64,000 nucleotides of DNA from Gammaproteobacteria bacterium (GCA_026398815.1 JAPLSA010000012.1:54871-118870); one strand, 5' to 3'; positions 1 to 9,676 are shown, counted from the stretch's first letter. Numbers and translations: made by a program. The notes: generated by a model from the sequence alone, not told the origin.

Positions 1-2075
1 ACACCGACGCCGATCGCCGCGACGATCATCGAATTGGTGTCGAGGCCGACGCCGAGCAGATGCATCGCCGCGATCAGCGCCTCGTTGGCAAGGTTCACCG
101 GAATCAACAGGATGATGCCGGCCACCACCGATTTGTAGGCGGCGATGCACATGATCAGGATGAACACGTTCAGCACCACGATCACCACCCACTGGTAGCG
201 CGCGATCACGCGGTTGACCGCTTCCTGCAGCGCGATGGTGCCGGTCGCCAGCCGCACGCGGAACGCCGGGTGATCCTCGCCGACTTCCTTGACCGCGGCG
301 GTCGCCGCGGCAATCGCGGCATCGACCGTTTCCTGCTTGTTGTCCGGATACCAGAGCGACACGGTGGAGTGCTGCAAGGTGCCATCGACGACATGGCTGA
401 AGTTCTTGGAACTGGAGCCCATCATCGAGCCGATGGCCGCCGAGGCCACGGCGCGCTCGCGCGGATCGATCATCGACCAGCGTGGGTCGCCGCCATTGAA
501 CAGGCGATTCGATTCGCGCAGGTAATCGGCGAAGGTAAGCGTGGCGCGCGGCGGGTTCGGGCCCTTCTCCATCAGTTCCTGAAGGCGGGTCATGGTCTCG
601 TAGCTGTCGACCGTGTGGGTGGTCCAGTCCGACGAGTCCGGGTCCTTGGCTTCCAGCACGATTTCCAGGGTGTTGACGCCGGGGAAGCTGCCGTTGATCG
701 CCCGCACCGACTGGTTGAACGCCGAGTCGTACCACAGCAGGTTGGTGCCTTCGACCGGATTGCCGATCCTGATCTGCGACGAAGTCCAGACCGCGAGCAC
801 CGACAGCACCACCACCACCACCGAGGTCAGCCGCGCGCGGCGGCCATGGCTCAGCGACGAGATCCCGCCCAGCAGGCGCTGGATGCGGCGATGCACGCCC
901 GATTCCTGGCCGTGTCCGGTCAGCTGCTGGACGTTCTTCGGCGGCGGCAAGGTGGCCAGCAGCAGCGAGATCAGCACGCAGCCGGTGGGGATCAGCCAGA
1001 CCGCCCACATGCCGCAGAAGATCGCGTGGCGGACCATCGCCGGAATCGGCGCGGCCATCACCACAACGATGCCGAGCACGTCGGTCAGGATGCCGAGCAC
1101 GCTGGGCGCCAGCATCACCGTCATGGTGATTTCGGCGGCCTTCACCCGGTCCTTCACGTGGCCGCCGAGCGCAGCGAAGATTTCGTAATAGCGCTCGGTG
1201 AACTGAACGGAGTGGGAGAACGAACGCGCCGTCAGCAGCAGCGGCACGATCATCAGCAGCGGCTCGATCGAGATGTTCAGCCAGCCGACCAGGCCGAAGG
1301 CCCAGGTTGCCGCCGTGGCACTGGTGATGATTGGCGTCAGCACGCCGACGACATTGCGCATGTACAGCGCCAGCGCGGCGATCAGCAGCCCCAGCGTGAC
1401 GCAGAAGATGCCGACCATCTGCCATTCGTAGCGGTACACCCAGCCGATCAGGGTCGGCTGGCCGGCGATGAACACCTCGTGGTTGTCGTCGCGGGCGGCC
1501 TGGGCCAGCGCCTCGACGTACTCGAAGGCCTCGCCGTAATCGATCTTCGCTTCGATGAACGTGGCCATCACGATCGTCGAGCGGTTGTCCTCGGAGATCA
1601 GGAAGGTGCGGACGTTCGGCGCGCGGTCGACACGATGGCGGAACTCGGCGATCTCCTCGGCATTGGCCGGCGGGTGGTTCGACATCAGCGGCCGCATGTC
1701 GATGCCGTCCGGCGTGGCTTCGGCGAAGCGCGCCTTTTCGGTGGTCACCGACAGGATCTGCTCGTGATCCACGGCCGGCGCCTTGTCGATGTCGCGGGTC
1801 ATCTGCCAGGTCTTGGCCAGCGTCTTCTCGTTGAAGATGTCGCCGTTCTTGACCCGGATCATCACCATCACGGTCAGCGGGCTGCCGAAGTTCGGATGCG
1901 CCTTGTAGACCTGCACGAACGGATCATCGGTCGGCAGCAGGTCGCTGAACACGGTTTCCAGCTTCACCCTCGGCAGGCCGGCGGCAAAGAACACGGTGAT
2001 GGCGCCAAAGACGAGGTATGACAGCTTGCGATGAGCAAGCACCCAATGGGCAAGACGGGCACGCAACGAGGTCAT
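1..2075 (-). CDS. MMPL/RND-superfamily transporter, 3' end beyond window
   Basis: The minus strand is open from the ATG at 2075 to the window edge, giving 691 codons of a protein whose family is about 800 residues. It begins MTSLRARLAHWVLAHRKLSY and is collinear with the complete transporter at 9938-12364. Shared stretches include FSDLLPTDDPFVQVYKAHPN near the N-terminus and GVGLDTNSMIVAAIGVGV at the edge. An N-terminal membrane helix, a large periplasmic loop and a cluster of helices can be seen. The family exports or moves hydrophobic molecules across the inner membrane. It starts 66 bp after the DUF1329 stop, so the two genes probably form one unit. No clear ribosome binding site precedes the ATG; a TTG two codons upstream is an alternative start. 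The substrate is unknown. Confidence 0.9.
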   Translation of the reverse strand, partial: MTSLRARLAHWVLAHRKLSYLVFGAITVFFAAGLPRVKLETVFSDLLPTDDPFVQVYKAHPNFGSPLTVMVMIRVKNGDIFNEKTLAKTWQMTRDIDKAPAVDHEQILSVTTEKARFAEATPDGIDMRPLMSNHPPANAEEIAEFRHRVDRAPNVRTFLISEDNRSTIVMATFIEAKIDYGEAFEYVEALAQAARDDNHEVFIAGQPTLIGWVYRYEWQMVGIFCVTLGLLIAALALYMRNVVGVLTPIITSATAATWAFGLVGWLNISIEPLLMIVPLLLTARSFSHSVQFTERYYEIFAALGGHVKDRVKAAEITMTVMLAPSVLGILTDVLGIVVVMAAPIPAMVRHAIFCGMWAVWLIPTGCVLISLLLATLPPPKNVQQLTGHGQESGVHRRIQRLLGGISSLSHGRRARLTSVVVVVLSVLAVWTSSQIRIGNPVEGTNLLWYDSAFNQSVRAINGSFPGVNTLEIVLEAKDPDSSDWTTHTVDSYETMTRLQELMEKGPNPPRATLTFADYLRESNRLFNGGDPRWSMIDPRERAVASAAIGSMMGSSSKNFSHVVDGTLQHSTVSLWYPDNKQETVDAAIAAATAAVKEVGEDHPAFRVRLATGTIALQEAVNRVIARYQWVVIVVLNVFILIMCIAAYKSVVAGIILLIPVNLANEALIAAMHLLGVGLDTNSMIVAAIGVG

Positions 2076-2141
2076 GAGCAAAAAGGTCAGCAGGACGGCC
2101 CGCAGCGCGGGCGTCGGGAAGTGGATGCGGGGTGCGCGGTC

Positions 2142-3524
2142 TCAGACCGCGCCGAGGCGTTGCAGCGCGGCCTGGGTCAGATACTTGTCGTAGTACTTCG
2201 GGTCGTTGGCACCACTCTGGTAGACCGACTCCAGCGCCCGCACCTGCTCCAGCCGGGTGACGCTATTGGTCTGGATGTCGCTGGAAGTGACGTGCGCCCA
2301 GCTCCAGTACGGATGCTTGCCGTCCATGAATTTCTTGCCACCCTGGTCGTACAGCGAATAGGCGCCATCGAACGAGCGGTACGGCTTCATATTGCGATCG
2401 TAGGTGACCATGCCGATGACGATCTGGTTGCGGGCATCGAAGTAGACCCGCTTCTTGCCGATCGGCGCGCGCGGGAACTTGACCGGCTCGGCCTCGACGA
2501 TCACCGCTTCCGGCACCAGTTCGACGGTGGCGTCCCAGAACGTCTTGCCCTTCGGCCCGCCGTGGGTCTTGTGCTCCCAGTTCGGATGATCGGAAGCCCA
2601 GCCGTCGGCGAGCCCGGCCAGGAACGGCCCACGCCCGACCACCTTGTAGTTGCCCCAGGTGTACAGCGGATCACCGGCCGCCCAGGCATCGGACAGGAAC
2701 AGCGTCAGGCCCGGGATCAGCGGCTCGAAGCGCTGGTCGGACGGGAACTGGCGGATGCGGCGGAACTCCGGCACATAGCCGTACAGCGCCGGGAAGGTCG
2801 AATGGTCGTAGTCCCAGATGTTCAGGAAGCTGGTGCCGCGATAGGCCTGCGGTTCCAGGAAGAACACGCTCTGGAAGCGCAGCTTGTCCTTGTTCTGCGG
2901 CCAGTACGGCTTCGGGTCCATGGTCACCCGCGCCACCGGCGAGAACTCGCACCAGCCGCCGGAGTAGCGGAAACGGACATCGCCGGACTGGTCGACCGCG
3001 TACAGCTTCAGCGCGTAGAACGAGGCGTCGTGGCGGCCCCAGTTCAGCGTTTGCGCCGCGAACAGTTCCAGGCCGTTCTTCGGCTCCGGAAACGGGTTGC
3101 CGCCGATCCACGGCTGGCCATCGGCCTTGTTGACGACATTGCCCTTGGCATCGAACGCGGCCTGGCCGGCGTTCTTCACCGTGGCTTCCACGTAGTCCCA
3201 CGGCGACAGCCGCATGATGTCGGTCGTGGTCTTGCCGACTTTCAGCCGACGGCCCTGCTTGAGGATCTGCTCGTAGCGCACCGGTTCCAGCAGATCCTTG
3301 ACCAGCTCGACATTGGACGCGTCGATGGTGTCGCCGGTCTTGATCTTGCCCTTGGTATAGCCCTCGATCGACAGCAGTTCCTCGGGATAGGCCTTGGAGA
3401 TCTCGCCGTTGGCGGCGATCGCCTCCGACAGCGGCATCAGCACGCCGGTGCCGAGCGCGCCACGCGCCGCATCGGACAGGAACTTGCGGCGCGAATAGTC
3501 GCGGTCGTAACGGGTGATGCGCAT
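2142..3524 (-). CDS. DUF1329 family protein, Tat-type signal (copy 1)
   Basis: This 460-residue protein is homologous along its length to the one at 12538-13923. Shared motifs include AYPEELLSIEGYTKGKIK, GNPFPEPKNGLE, RQFPSDQRFEPLIPG and LFLSDAWAAGDP. The N-terminus has a twin-arginine pattern, SRRKFLSDAARG, followed by a hydrophobic stretch, which points to periplasmic export. The start is set by a GAGGAG box 7 bases before the ATG at 3524; longer open readings upstream have no such support. DUF1329 proteins commonly sit next to DUF1302 outer-membrane proteins and RND transporters in proteobacteria. They are thought to act in the envelope, possibly in lipid or hydrophobic-compound traffic, but the biochemical role is not established. 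The RND gene follows directly. Confidence 0.9.
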   Translation of the reverse strand: MRITRYDRDYSRRKFLSDAARGALGTGVLMPLSEAIAANGEISKAYPEELLSIEGYTKGKIKTGDTIDASNVELVKDLLEPVRYEQILKQGRRLKVGKTTTDIMRLSPWDYVEATVKNAGQAAFDAKGNVVNKADGQPWIGGNPFPEPKNGLELFAAQTLNWGRHDASFYALKLYAVDQSGDVRFRYSGGWCEFSPVARVTMDPKPYWPQNKDKLRFQSVFFLEPQAYRGTSFLNIWDYDHSTFPALYGYVPEFRRIRQFPSDQRFEPLIPGLTLFLSDAWAAGDPLYTWGNYKVVGRGPFLAGLADGWASDHPNWEHKTHGGPKGKTFWDATVELVPEAVIVEAEPVKFPRAPIGKKRVYFDARNQIVIGMVTYDRNMKPYRSFDGAYSLYDQGGKKFMDGKHPYWSWAHVTSSDIQTNSVTRLEQVRALESVYQSGANDPKYYDKYLTQAALQRLGAV

Positions 3525-3840
3525 CGTCAAGCTCCTCGCTTCGCGTTCGGTGGCCCCGTTCTTGGTCGGGTACCGTACGATCGGTTGCAGACGGCGAAAT
3601 GCTGAAAAATCCGCCGCTTGCGTCAGGGCACAGGTCAGGGTGCCAGAAGACCGAACCGTAAACCCGGAACGGCAGCCGCCGCAAGCGAACGCCGCTCGCG
3701 GCGGCCGCGAATGCTGCGGCGCGGCATCTTGACCGGCGGTGAGGATTCCACCCGTACGGGTAGTGCGCACCCCTATCCGCAGCAACGACGCTCCACTACA
3801 CAAGAACCGGTACGGGATTCCCAGCCGGACGGAGGAGAGC
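3525..3840. other. Divergent intergenic region between DUF1329 and kinase operons
   Basis: This gap of about 316 bp lies between the minus-strand DUF1329-RND unit and the plus-strand kinase-regulator unit. It holds the GAGGAG ribosome site of the DUF1329 gene at its left end, the GGTACCGTACGATCGG stretch near 3570, the ACCCGTACGGGT palindrome at 3750-3761 and the GGAGGAG box before the short leader frame at 3841. Long open frames cross the region but lack ribosome sites and protein-like composition. Confidence 0.6.
3750..3777 (+). promoter_or_regulatory. Palindrome plus GTAGTGC-GCACCCC element
   Basis: The 12-bp perfect palindrome ACCCGTACGGGT at 3750-3761 runs into GTAGTGCGCACCCCTATC. A closely similar string, ACCCG..GTGTAGTGCCGCACCCC, lies at 9677-9702 ahead of the RND/DUF1329/YCF48/DUF1302 operon. 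Both are 64-98 bp upstream of a short leader frame with a GGAGGAG ribosome site. I infer a shared operator or promoter element, perhaps for the FixJ-type regulator encoded at 4811 or the LuxR protein at 6783. No binding data exist here. Confidence 0.5.
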
Positions 3841-3891
3841 ATGACCCCCTGCAACATCGCCGCGCCCGACGCCCGCGAGGGCGCCGCATGA
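3841..3891 (+). CDS. Putative 16-residue leader peptide, coupled to kinase
   Basis: The frame MTPCNIAAPDAREGAA starts 5 bases after GGAGG in GGAGGAGAGC, the best ribosome site nearby. Its TGA overlaps the ATG of the histidine kinase in an ATGA arrangement at 3888-3891. That geometry suggests translational coupling or a regulatory leader. The kinase also has a weaker GAGGG box of its own. The peptide matches nothing I know. It could instead mean that the kinase is normally translated from 3841 after a frameshift, but no indel-prone run is visible between the two starts. Confidence 0.4.
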   Translation: MTPCNIAAPDAREGAA

Positions 3892-4814
3892 ATACCGTGT
3901 CCGCCCTCGACAGCGGCAGCGACCGGGTCCGCGCCCCGAGCCCGCAACGTCTGCGCCGCGACGCCGGCAGCAGCCGGGTGCAGGCCGAACTGGAAGTTCG
4001 CAACAGCGAGTTGCGCCACCTGCGTGAGTCGCTGCGCGAGGAAGCGCGGCGGCGCGAAGCTGCCGAGGCGGCACTCGCCAAGGCGCGCCGCCAGCACACC
4101 GCCGAACTGGCGCGCCTTTCGCGATCCAGCGCCACCGGCGAAATGGCCGGCGCCCTCGCCCACCAGCTCGGCCAGCCACTGGCGGCAACGCTCAACTACC
4201 TGCATGGCTGCCAGCTGCGCCTGCAGCACGACAATTTCGACGCCGAGGCCTTCCAGGCGGCGCTGGCGCTGGCGATCGAGCAAGTCGAGCAGGCCGGCGG
4301 CATCGTCGGCCACGTGCGCAACTTCGTGGCCCGCCATGTACCGGACAGCCGCGCCGTCGATCTACATGCGCTGATCCGGCAGACCTCGGCGCTGCTCGAT
4401 GCCGATTGTCGGCAGCACGGCGTCGAGGTGGTGATGGATCTGGCACCGGGCGCCCCGGAAGCGCTGGCCGATCCGCTGGAAGTGCAGCAGGTGCTGCTGA
4501 ACCTGATGCGCAATGCCGTCGATGCGATGGCGGCGACCGACGGCCTGCCGCGCCGCCTGACGCTCCGCACGCAGCTGCCGGCCCACGGCCGTCGGATCGA
4601 GATCGAAGTGGCCGACAGCGGCCCCGGCATCTCGGCAGCGGATCTGCCGCGCATCTTCGAGAGCTGGTACACGACCAAGCGGAACGGCCTGGGCCTGGGG
4701 CTCGCCGTCTGCCGCACGATCGTGGAATCCCATGGTGGCACCCTCCGCGTGCAGCCCGGCAATGCCGGCGGTGCCACGTTCCGATTTGATCTGACTCTGG
4801 TGAGCCGAGCATGA
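3888..4814 (+). CDS. Soluble histidine kinase (FixL-type core, no sensor domain)
   Basis: This 308-residue kinase would phosphorylate the FixJ-type regulator that overlaps its stop codon. Residues about 28-80 are a charged, heptad-like coiled coil. The phosphoacceptor is H92 in ALAHQLGQPL. The ATPase domain shows the N box with N209 (NLMRNAVDAM), the G1 box DSGPGIS near 243-249 and the G2 box GLGLGLAV near 267-274. There is no PAS domain, membrane helix or other recognised sensor, so the signal must come through the coiled coil or a partner. I chose the ATG at 3888 because upstream codons are arginine-rich and not protein-like, and because a GAGGG box precedes it. Confidence 0.88.
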   Translation: MNTVSALDSGSDRVRAPSPQRLRRDAGSSRVQAELEVRNSELRHLRESLREEARRREAAEAALAKARRQHTAELARLSRSSATGEMAGALAHQLGQPLAATLNYLHGCQLRLQHDNFDAEAFQAALALAIEQVEQAGGIVGHVRNFVARHVPDSRAVDLHALIRQTSALLDADCRQHGVEVVMDLAPGAPEALADPLEVQQVLLNLMRNAVDAMAATDGLPRRLTLRTQLPAHGRRIEIEVADSGPGISAADLPRIFESWYTTKRNGLGLGLAVCRTIVESHGGTLRVQPGNAGGATFRFDLTLVSRA

Positions 4815-5437
4815 GAGCTGAAAGCGAAAACCTGGACCCGCAAGCCACCGTGTTCGTCGTCGATGACGACGCCTCGGTACGCAATTCGCTGCGCTGGCTG
4901 CTGGAGTCGATGAAGCTGAAGGTGCAGACCTTCGAATCCGCCGAAGCCTTCCTGGCCGTTGCCCGCCCCGATGCCCGCGGCTGTCTGGTGCTCGACGTGC
5001 AGATGCCCGGCATGTCCGGCCCGGCGCTGTTCGAGGAATGCAAGCGCCGCCACATCAACCTGCCCACCCTGTTCCTGTCCGGCCACGGCGACGTGCCGGT
5101 GGTGGTCGACACCATCAAGGGCGGGGCCGTCGATTTCCTGGTCAAGCCGAGCAACAACCAGGTGCTGCTGGAACGCGTCCAGCAGGCCCTGAGCGAGGAC
5201 CAGGCCAGCCAGGACGCCCGCCAGCGCGAAACGCGGCTGGCCCAGCGCCTCGATGCACTGACCACCCGCGAGCGCGAAATCCTCGAACAGGTCGTGGCCG
5301 GCCGCAGCAACAAGGAAGTCGGCCGCGCGCTCGGCATCAGCTACAAGACCGTCGAAGCCCACCGGGGCCGCCTGATGCGGAAGATGGGCGCCGCCTCGTT
5401 CGCCGAACTGCTGCAGATGATGCTGACCCGCGCCTGA
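4811..5437 (+). CDS. FixJ-family response regulator
   Basis: This 208-residue regulator has a receiver domain at about residues 12-125 with the acidic pocket D18-D20, phosphoacceptor D62 in LVLDVQMPGMSG and K112 in FLVKPS. A LuxR-type helix-turn-helix at about 140-205 contains LTTREREILEQVVAGRSNKE and ISYKTVEAHRGRLMRKMG. The start overlaps the kinase stop (ATGA), so the two are translated together as a two-component pair. It lies between two transport units and upstream of an oxidoreductase gene. Its targets may be the promoters carrying the GTAGTGC element at 3750 and 9677; this is inference. Confidence 0.93.
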   Translation: MRAESENLDPQATVFVVDDDASVRNSLRWLLESMKLKVQTFESAEAFLAVARPDARGCLVLDVQMPGMSGPALFEECKRRHINLPTLFLSGHGDVPVVVDTIKGGAVDFLVKPSNNQVLLERVQQALSEDQASQDARQRETRLAQRLDALTTREREILEQVVAGRSNKEVGRALGISYKTVEAHRGRLMRKMGAASFAELLQMMLTRA

Positions 5438-5631
5438 GCCGAACCGCCCCGGCCGGGGCCAGTTGATCTCGTCTCCGCCGCATCCGCCGTGCCGGTTGCT
5501 TCGCTTCCCGCCGATCGACGATCCGGCGTTAGCCGCCGGCGTGCCGGATTGGCTGCCGATCACCACCGGGCGAGTGCCAATCCGCCTCGCCTCCACCTTT
5601 CGCTGTCCCGAACCGTCCAGGAATCCTGACC

Positions 5632-6660
5632 ATGCCGCAGTCCGCCACCGTCAACCGCCGCCTCGTGCTGGTCGCCTCGCCCAAGGGAGAGCCGACCACC
5701 GACACTTTCCGTCTCGAATCGGTGCCGGTGCCGAAGCCGGGCCCGGGCCAGGTGCTGCTGCGCACGCTGTGGCTGTCGCTGGACCCGTACATGCGTGTGC
5801 GGATCTACGAGACCGATGGCTACATGCCGTCGGTGAAGCCGGGCGAAGTGATGGTCGGCGGCACGGTGTCGGAGGTGGTGGCGTCCAATCATGACGGCTA
5901 CCAGGTCGGCGATCTGGTGCAGGCCTATTCCGGCTGGCAGGACTACGCGCTGTCCGGCGGCGAGGACATCATCGTCAAGCTGCCGAAGACTGCCCGCCAG
6001 CCGAGCCTGTATCTCGGCAGCCTCGGCATGCCGGGTTTCACCGCCTGGTACGCGCTGAACCAGATCGGCAAGCCGAAGGCCGGCGAAACCTTCGTCGTCG
6101 CGGCTGCCACCGGTGCGGTCGGTCAGATCATCGGCCAGCTGGCCAAGCGGGCCGGCTGCCGCGTGGTCGGCATCGCCGGCGGCGCCGACAAGTGCGCGTA
6201 CGCGGTCAAGGAACTGGGCTTCGATGTCTGCGTCGACCATCGCGGCGCCGACCTGCCGGCGCGCCTGAAGGCTGCCTGCCCGAACGGCATCGACATCTAC
6301 ATGGAAAACGTCGGCGGGCCGGTGTTCGACGCGGTGCTGCCGCTGATGAACATGAACTCACGGATGCCGGTCTGCGGCCTGATCTCGCATTACTCCGGCG
6401 CCGGCCTCGGTGGCGCTGACCGCCTGCCCGGCTTCCTGACCGAAGCGCTGTTCAAGCGCATGAAGATCGAGGGTTTCATCATCTTCGACCAGTACCCGGC
6501 CCACTACGGTCGCTTCCTGGCCGAGATGACGGCGCCGATCGAAGCCGGCGACGTGAAGATCCGCGAGCATGTCGTCAACGGCCTCGATGCGGCGCCGCAG
6601 GGCTTCATCGAACTGCTGGGCGGCGGCAACTTCGGCAAGGTTGTCGTCAAGGTGGCTTGA
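5632..6660 (+). CDS. NADP-dependent oxidoreductase, MDR superfamily (PTGR/CurA-like)
   Basis: This 342-residue enzyme is a zinc-free medium-chain dehydrogenase/reductase of the leukotriene B4 dehydrogenase/CurA type, which reduces activated double bonds using NADPH. Diagnostic stretches are NRRLVLVASPKGEPT, LSLDPYMRVR, GVQ-type wording GLPGFTAWYAL-like at GMPGFTAWYAL, the cofactor loop AATGAVGQIIGQLAK and DIYMENVGG. An AGGA box lies 9 bases before the ATG. A paralogue of 373 residues is encoded at 18116-19237, at the far side of the same region. The preceding 190 bp hold a GC-rich hairpin after the regulator gene but no other gene. The natural substrate is unknown; enones or 2-enoyl products of the imported compound are plausible. 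Confidence 0.9.
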   Translation: MPQSATVNRRLVLVASPKGEPTTDTFRLESVPVPKPGPGQVLLRTLWLSLDPYMRVRIYETDGYMPSVKPGEVMVGGTVSEVVASNHDGYQVGDLVQAYSGWQDYALSGGEDIIVKLPKTARQPSLYLGSLGMPGFTAWYALNQIGKPKAGETFVVAAATGAVGQIIGQLAKRAGCRVVGIAGGADKCAYAVKELGFDVCVDHRGADLPARLKAACPNGIDIYMENVGGPVFDAVLPLMNMNSRMPVCGLISHYSGAGLGGADRLPGFLTEALFKRMKIEGFIIFDQYPAHYGRFLAEMTAPIEAGDVKIREHVVNGLDAAPQGFIELLGGGNFGKVVVKVA

Positions 6661-6782
6661 CCGCCTCCGGTTGCGCGATGGACGAATTCCCGTCGGACGA
6701 CCAGGAACGCCAGGGCGCAGCGGCGTTGTACAGTTCCGATCGTGCCCCGCCGTCTGCGGGACCCGCCCGAGAACGCCATCGC

Positions 6783-9524
6783 ATGACCGGTGACACCGCC
6801 GCCGCCGCCAATGCTGAAGTCGAGGTCTACAGCCACAAGCTGTTCGCCCCGACCAGCTACGCCGGCGCGATCGAACGCAAGGACATCCTGCAGCGCGCGC
6901 TGCGGAGCACCTCTGCGCGCGTGGTGTTCCTGCAGGCTCCCGCCGGCCACGGCAAGACCACGGCACTGCAGCAGCTGAAGACGCTGTGCGAGCAGGATGG
7001 CTACCGCACCGGCTGGCTGACCTTCGACGACGCCGACAACGACAGCCGGCGCTTCTCGGTGCACCTGCAAGCGATGGTGCTGTCGCTGATCGGCGACGAG
7101 GCGCTGGACGCGCCGCCCGGCGATGACGACTTCGCCGCGCCGAAGCTGCGTACCCGGACCGACTGGATCGTCGATCGCCTGCTGAAGACCGGTACGCCGG
7201 TGGCGATCTTCCTCGACGAATTCCAGGTGCTGACCAACAAGTCGGTGCTGGCCTTCTTCCGCGAGCTGTTCGAGCACATTCCGGCCAATGTGCGGATCTT
7301 CGTCGGCTCGCGCTCGGTGCCCGACATCGGCATGGCCAAGCTGCTGGTCAACAACCAGACGACGCTGCTGCGGGCCGACGACCTGCGCTTCTCGCGCAGC
7401 GAGGTCGAGCATTTCTTTGCCTCGCTCGGCGCCAGCCTCGATGTCAGCCGCGAGGAAGTCGAATCGATCTATCTGCATACCGAAGGCTGGCCGGCGGCAT
7501 TGCAGCTGTTCCGCCTGAGCCTCGCCAATCCCGACGTGCGCCGCTCGCTGGGCGACTTCGGCACCTCCCGACCGCGCGAACTGGCCGAGTACCTGACCGA
7601 CAGCGTGCTCAGCCTGCAGCCGCCGGAGGACCAGGAATTCCTGCTGCGCACGTCGCTGCTGAGCCGGATGACCGCGCCGCTGTGCGACGAGGTGACCGGC
7701 CGCAGCCGCTCGCAGGACACGCTGCTGCGGCTGGAGCGCTCCGGCCTGTTCATCCGCAGCCTCGATGCCGAAGGGCGCTGGTTCAAGTATCACGCGCTGT
7801 TCTCGTCATTCCTCGCCGAGGAACTGCGCATCGAAAAGCCGGAAGTGGCCCGCGAAGTACACCAGCGCGCAGCCGACTGGAACTTCCGCAACGGCTACTA
7901 CGAGGACGCCGTCCATCACGCCATCGCCAGCCGCGACTGCGAGCTGGCCACCGATGCGATGAACGAGTGGGCGTCGAACCTGGTGTCGCGCGCCCATCTG
8001 ATGACCGTGGAACGCTGGTTCGCGCGGCTGCCGCTGGCCTGCGTCACCAGCCGCAAGGATCTGGTCGTCAAGGTCGCCTACGCGTTGATCTTCCTGCGCC
8101 GCTACAGCGAGCTGCGCAAGATCGAGCCGGCGCTGGAGGAAGGCGCGGCCGAGCAGGCCGGCATGGCCGTTGCCAACGGCCACTGCGGCATCGCGCTGGC
8201 GATGGCCGCGATGTCGCGCAACGAGGTCGCCAAAGGCTTCGATCTGATCGGCAGGGTCGACGTCCGCAACCGCGATGTCGCCGGCTTCGGTGCCTTCGAA
8301 TACGGCGCCGCCGCCAATCTGCTGGCCTATCGCGCTTTCACCTGCGGCGACTTCGAACGCGGCCGGGAGCTGATCGCCATCGCCCGCAGCTACAACGATC
8401 GCGCGCAGGCCACGTTCAGCGGCGGCTACATGGTGGCGATCGAAGGCTTCGGCCTGGTGCTGCGCGGCCAGGTCGACGAATCCCTGAGCCGCTTCCGCAG
8501 CGCGATGGCCGCGCATCAGCCGGAACTCGACAAGTCGTTCGCATCGGCTGCCATCGCCTCCGGCTTTGCGCTGGCGCTGTACGAAGGCAACGAGCTGAAC
8601 GCGCTGGAAGCGCTGACCGAAGCGCATCTTTCCGCGATCGCCGATTCCACCTTGCCGGACTGGATGCTGACCGCCTTCATGGCCACGGCCCGTGGCCACG
8701 ATGCCCGCGGCCGCGCCACGCGGACGAACGAGGTGCTCGACGAGGCCGAAGCGATCTGCCGGGCCAACGGCTGGACACGGCCGGTGGCGACGCTGAACTG
8801 GGAGCGGGTGCGCCGCCTGCTGCTGGCCGGCGACCTGGCCCGGGCCACGCGGCTGGCCGCCAGCATCGTGCCCGACCCGCTGCCGCAGCCCGAGGGCTGG
8901 CTGCCGATCGCCGAGGAGATCGAGGGCGAGATCCTTGGCCGCATCCGCCTGGCGATCCACAGCGGCGACGCCACGACGGCTGCCGAACTGATCGCCGCCG
9001 AGATGGCCAATGCCTCCGGCCGCGCCTACCGGCTGATCAAGCTGCATCTGCTCGACGCCGTGCTGCAGCACCGCCGCAGCCAGCGCAATGCCGCCCACCG
9101 CAGCCTGCGCAAGGCCATGCAGCTGGCCGAAGCCGGCGGCTATGTGCGGGTGATGCTCGACGAAGGCGCCGACATTCTCACGCTGCTGCAGGAAGAGTAC
9201 GCGGCACTGCAGGAATCGCTGACCGGCGGCGAAACCCGTCTCGGTCCAAGCCGCGTGTATCTGGAACTGCTGCTCAACGCCGCCGGCGTCAGCCCGAGCG
9301 CCAGCAGCGCCACCGGCCAGCGGCCGCTGGAAGCCCTGACCGATCGGGAAAAGGAAATTCTCGTATTCCTGGCCAACGGCGTGTCGAACAAGGAAATGGC
9401 CAGCCGGATCTTCGTGTCCGAAAACACCATCAAGTTCCATCTGAAAAACATCTACTCCAAGCTCGCGGTCAGCAGCCGCGTGCAGGCGATCACCGCCGGC
9501 CGCCAGCTCGGTCTGATCCCCTAA
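6783..9524 (+). CDS. MalT-like LuxR-family transcriptional activator (STAND ATPase)
   Basis: With the start at 6783 the protein has 913 residues, normal for MalT/AlkS-type regulators. The N-terminus carries a Walker A motif, QAPAGHGKTT, at about residues 51-60, followed by a NACHT-like ATPase with IFLDEFQVL as the Walker B strand. A long alpha-helical repeat region fills the middle. A C-terminal LuxR helix-turn-helix reads ALTDREKEILVFLANG and SENTIKFHLKNIYSKL. Such proteins sense small ligands in the repeat region and activate catabolic operons. The frame is open upstream to a TTG at 6657 and an ATG at 6678, but those residues look unconserved. The transport operon begins 413 bp downstream and is the likely target. 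Confidence 0.88.
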   Translation: MTGDTAAAANAEVEVYSHKLFAPTSYAGAIERKDILQRALRSTSARVVFLQAPAGHGKTTALQQLKTLCEQDGYRTGWLTFDDADNDSRRFSVHLQAMVLSLIGDEALDAPPGDDDFAAPKLRTRTDWIVDRLLKTGTPVAIFLDEFQVLTNKSVLAFFRELFEHIPANVRIFVGSRSVPDIGMAKLLVNNQTTLLRADDLRFSRSEVEHFFASLGASLDVSREEVESIYLHTEGWPAALQLFRLSLANPDVRRSLGDFGTSRPRELAEYLTDSVLSLQPPEDQEFLLRTSLLSRMTAPLCDEVTGRSRSQDTLLRLERSGLFIRSLDAEGRWFKYHALFSSFLAEELRIEKPEVAREVHQRAADWNFRNGYYEDAVHHAIASRDCELATDAMNEWASNLVSRAHLMTVERWFARLPLACVTSRKDLVVKVAYALIFLRRYSELRKIEPALEEGAAEQAGMAVANGHCGIALAMAAMSRNEVAKGFDLIGRVDVRNRDVAGFGAFEYGAAANLLAYRAFTCGDFERGRELIAIARSYNDRAQATFSGGYMVAIEGFGLVLRGQVDESLSRFRSAMAAHQPELDKSFASAAIASGFALALYEGNELNALEALTEAHLSAIADSTLPDWMLTAFMATARGHDARGRATRTNEVLDEAEAICRANGWTRPVATLNWERVRRLLLAGDLARATRLAASIVPDPLPQPEGWLPIAEEIEGEILGRIRLAIHSGDATTAAELIAAEMANASGRAYRLIKLHLLDAVLQHRRSQRNAAHRSLRKAMQLAEAGGYVRVMLDEGADILTLLQEEYAALQESLTGGETRLGPSRVYLELLLNAAGVSPSASSATGQRPLEALTDREKEILVFLANGVSNKEMASRIFVSENTIKFHLKNIYSKLAVSSRVQAITAGRQLGLIP

Positions 9525-9676
9525 GCCCGTTCGTCGCGGGCGACTCGTGCATGGCGCAGCATTTTGCTTGCGCAAGTGCAGCAGAAACGTTTCCCGCCCC
9601 GGCAAAAGCAGCGATGCGACGTGCGGATGACGGCTGGCGCAGAAGGCCCGGGGGCGCCACCCATACCGGCCAAAAC

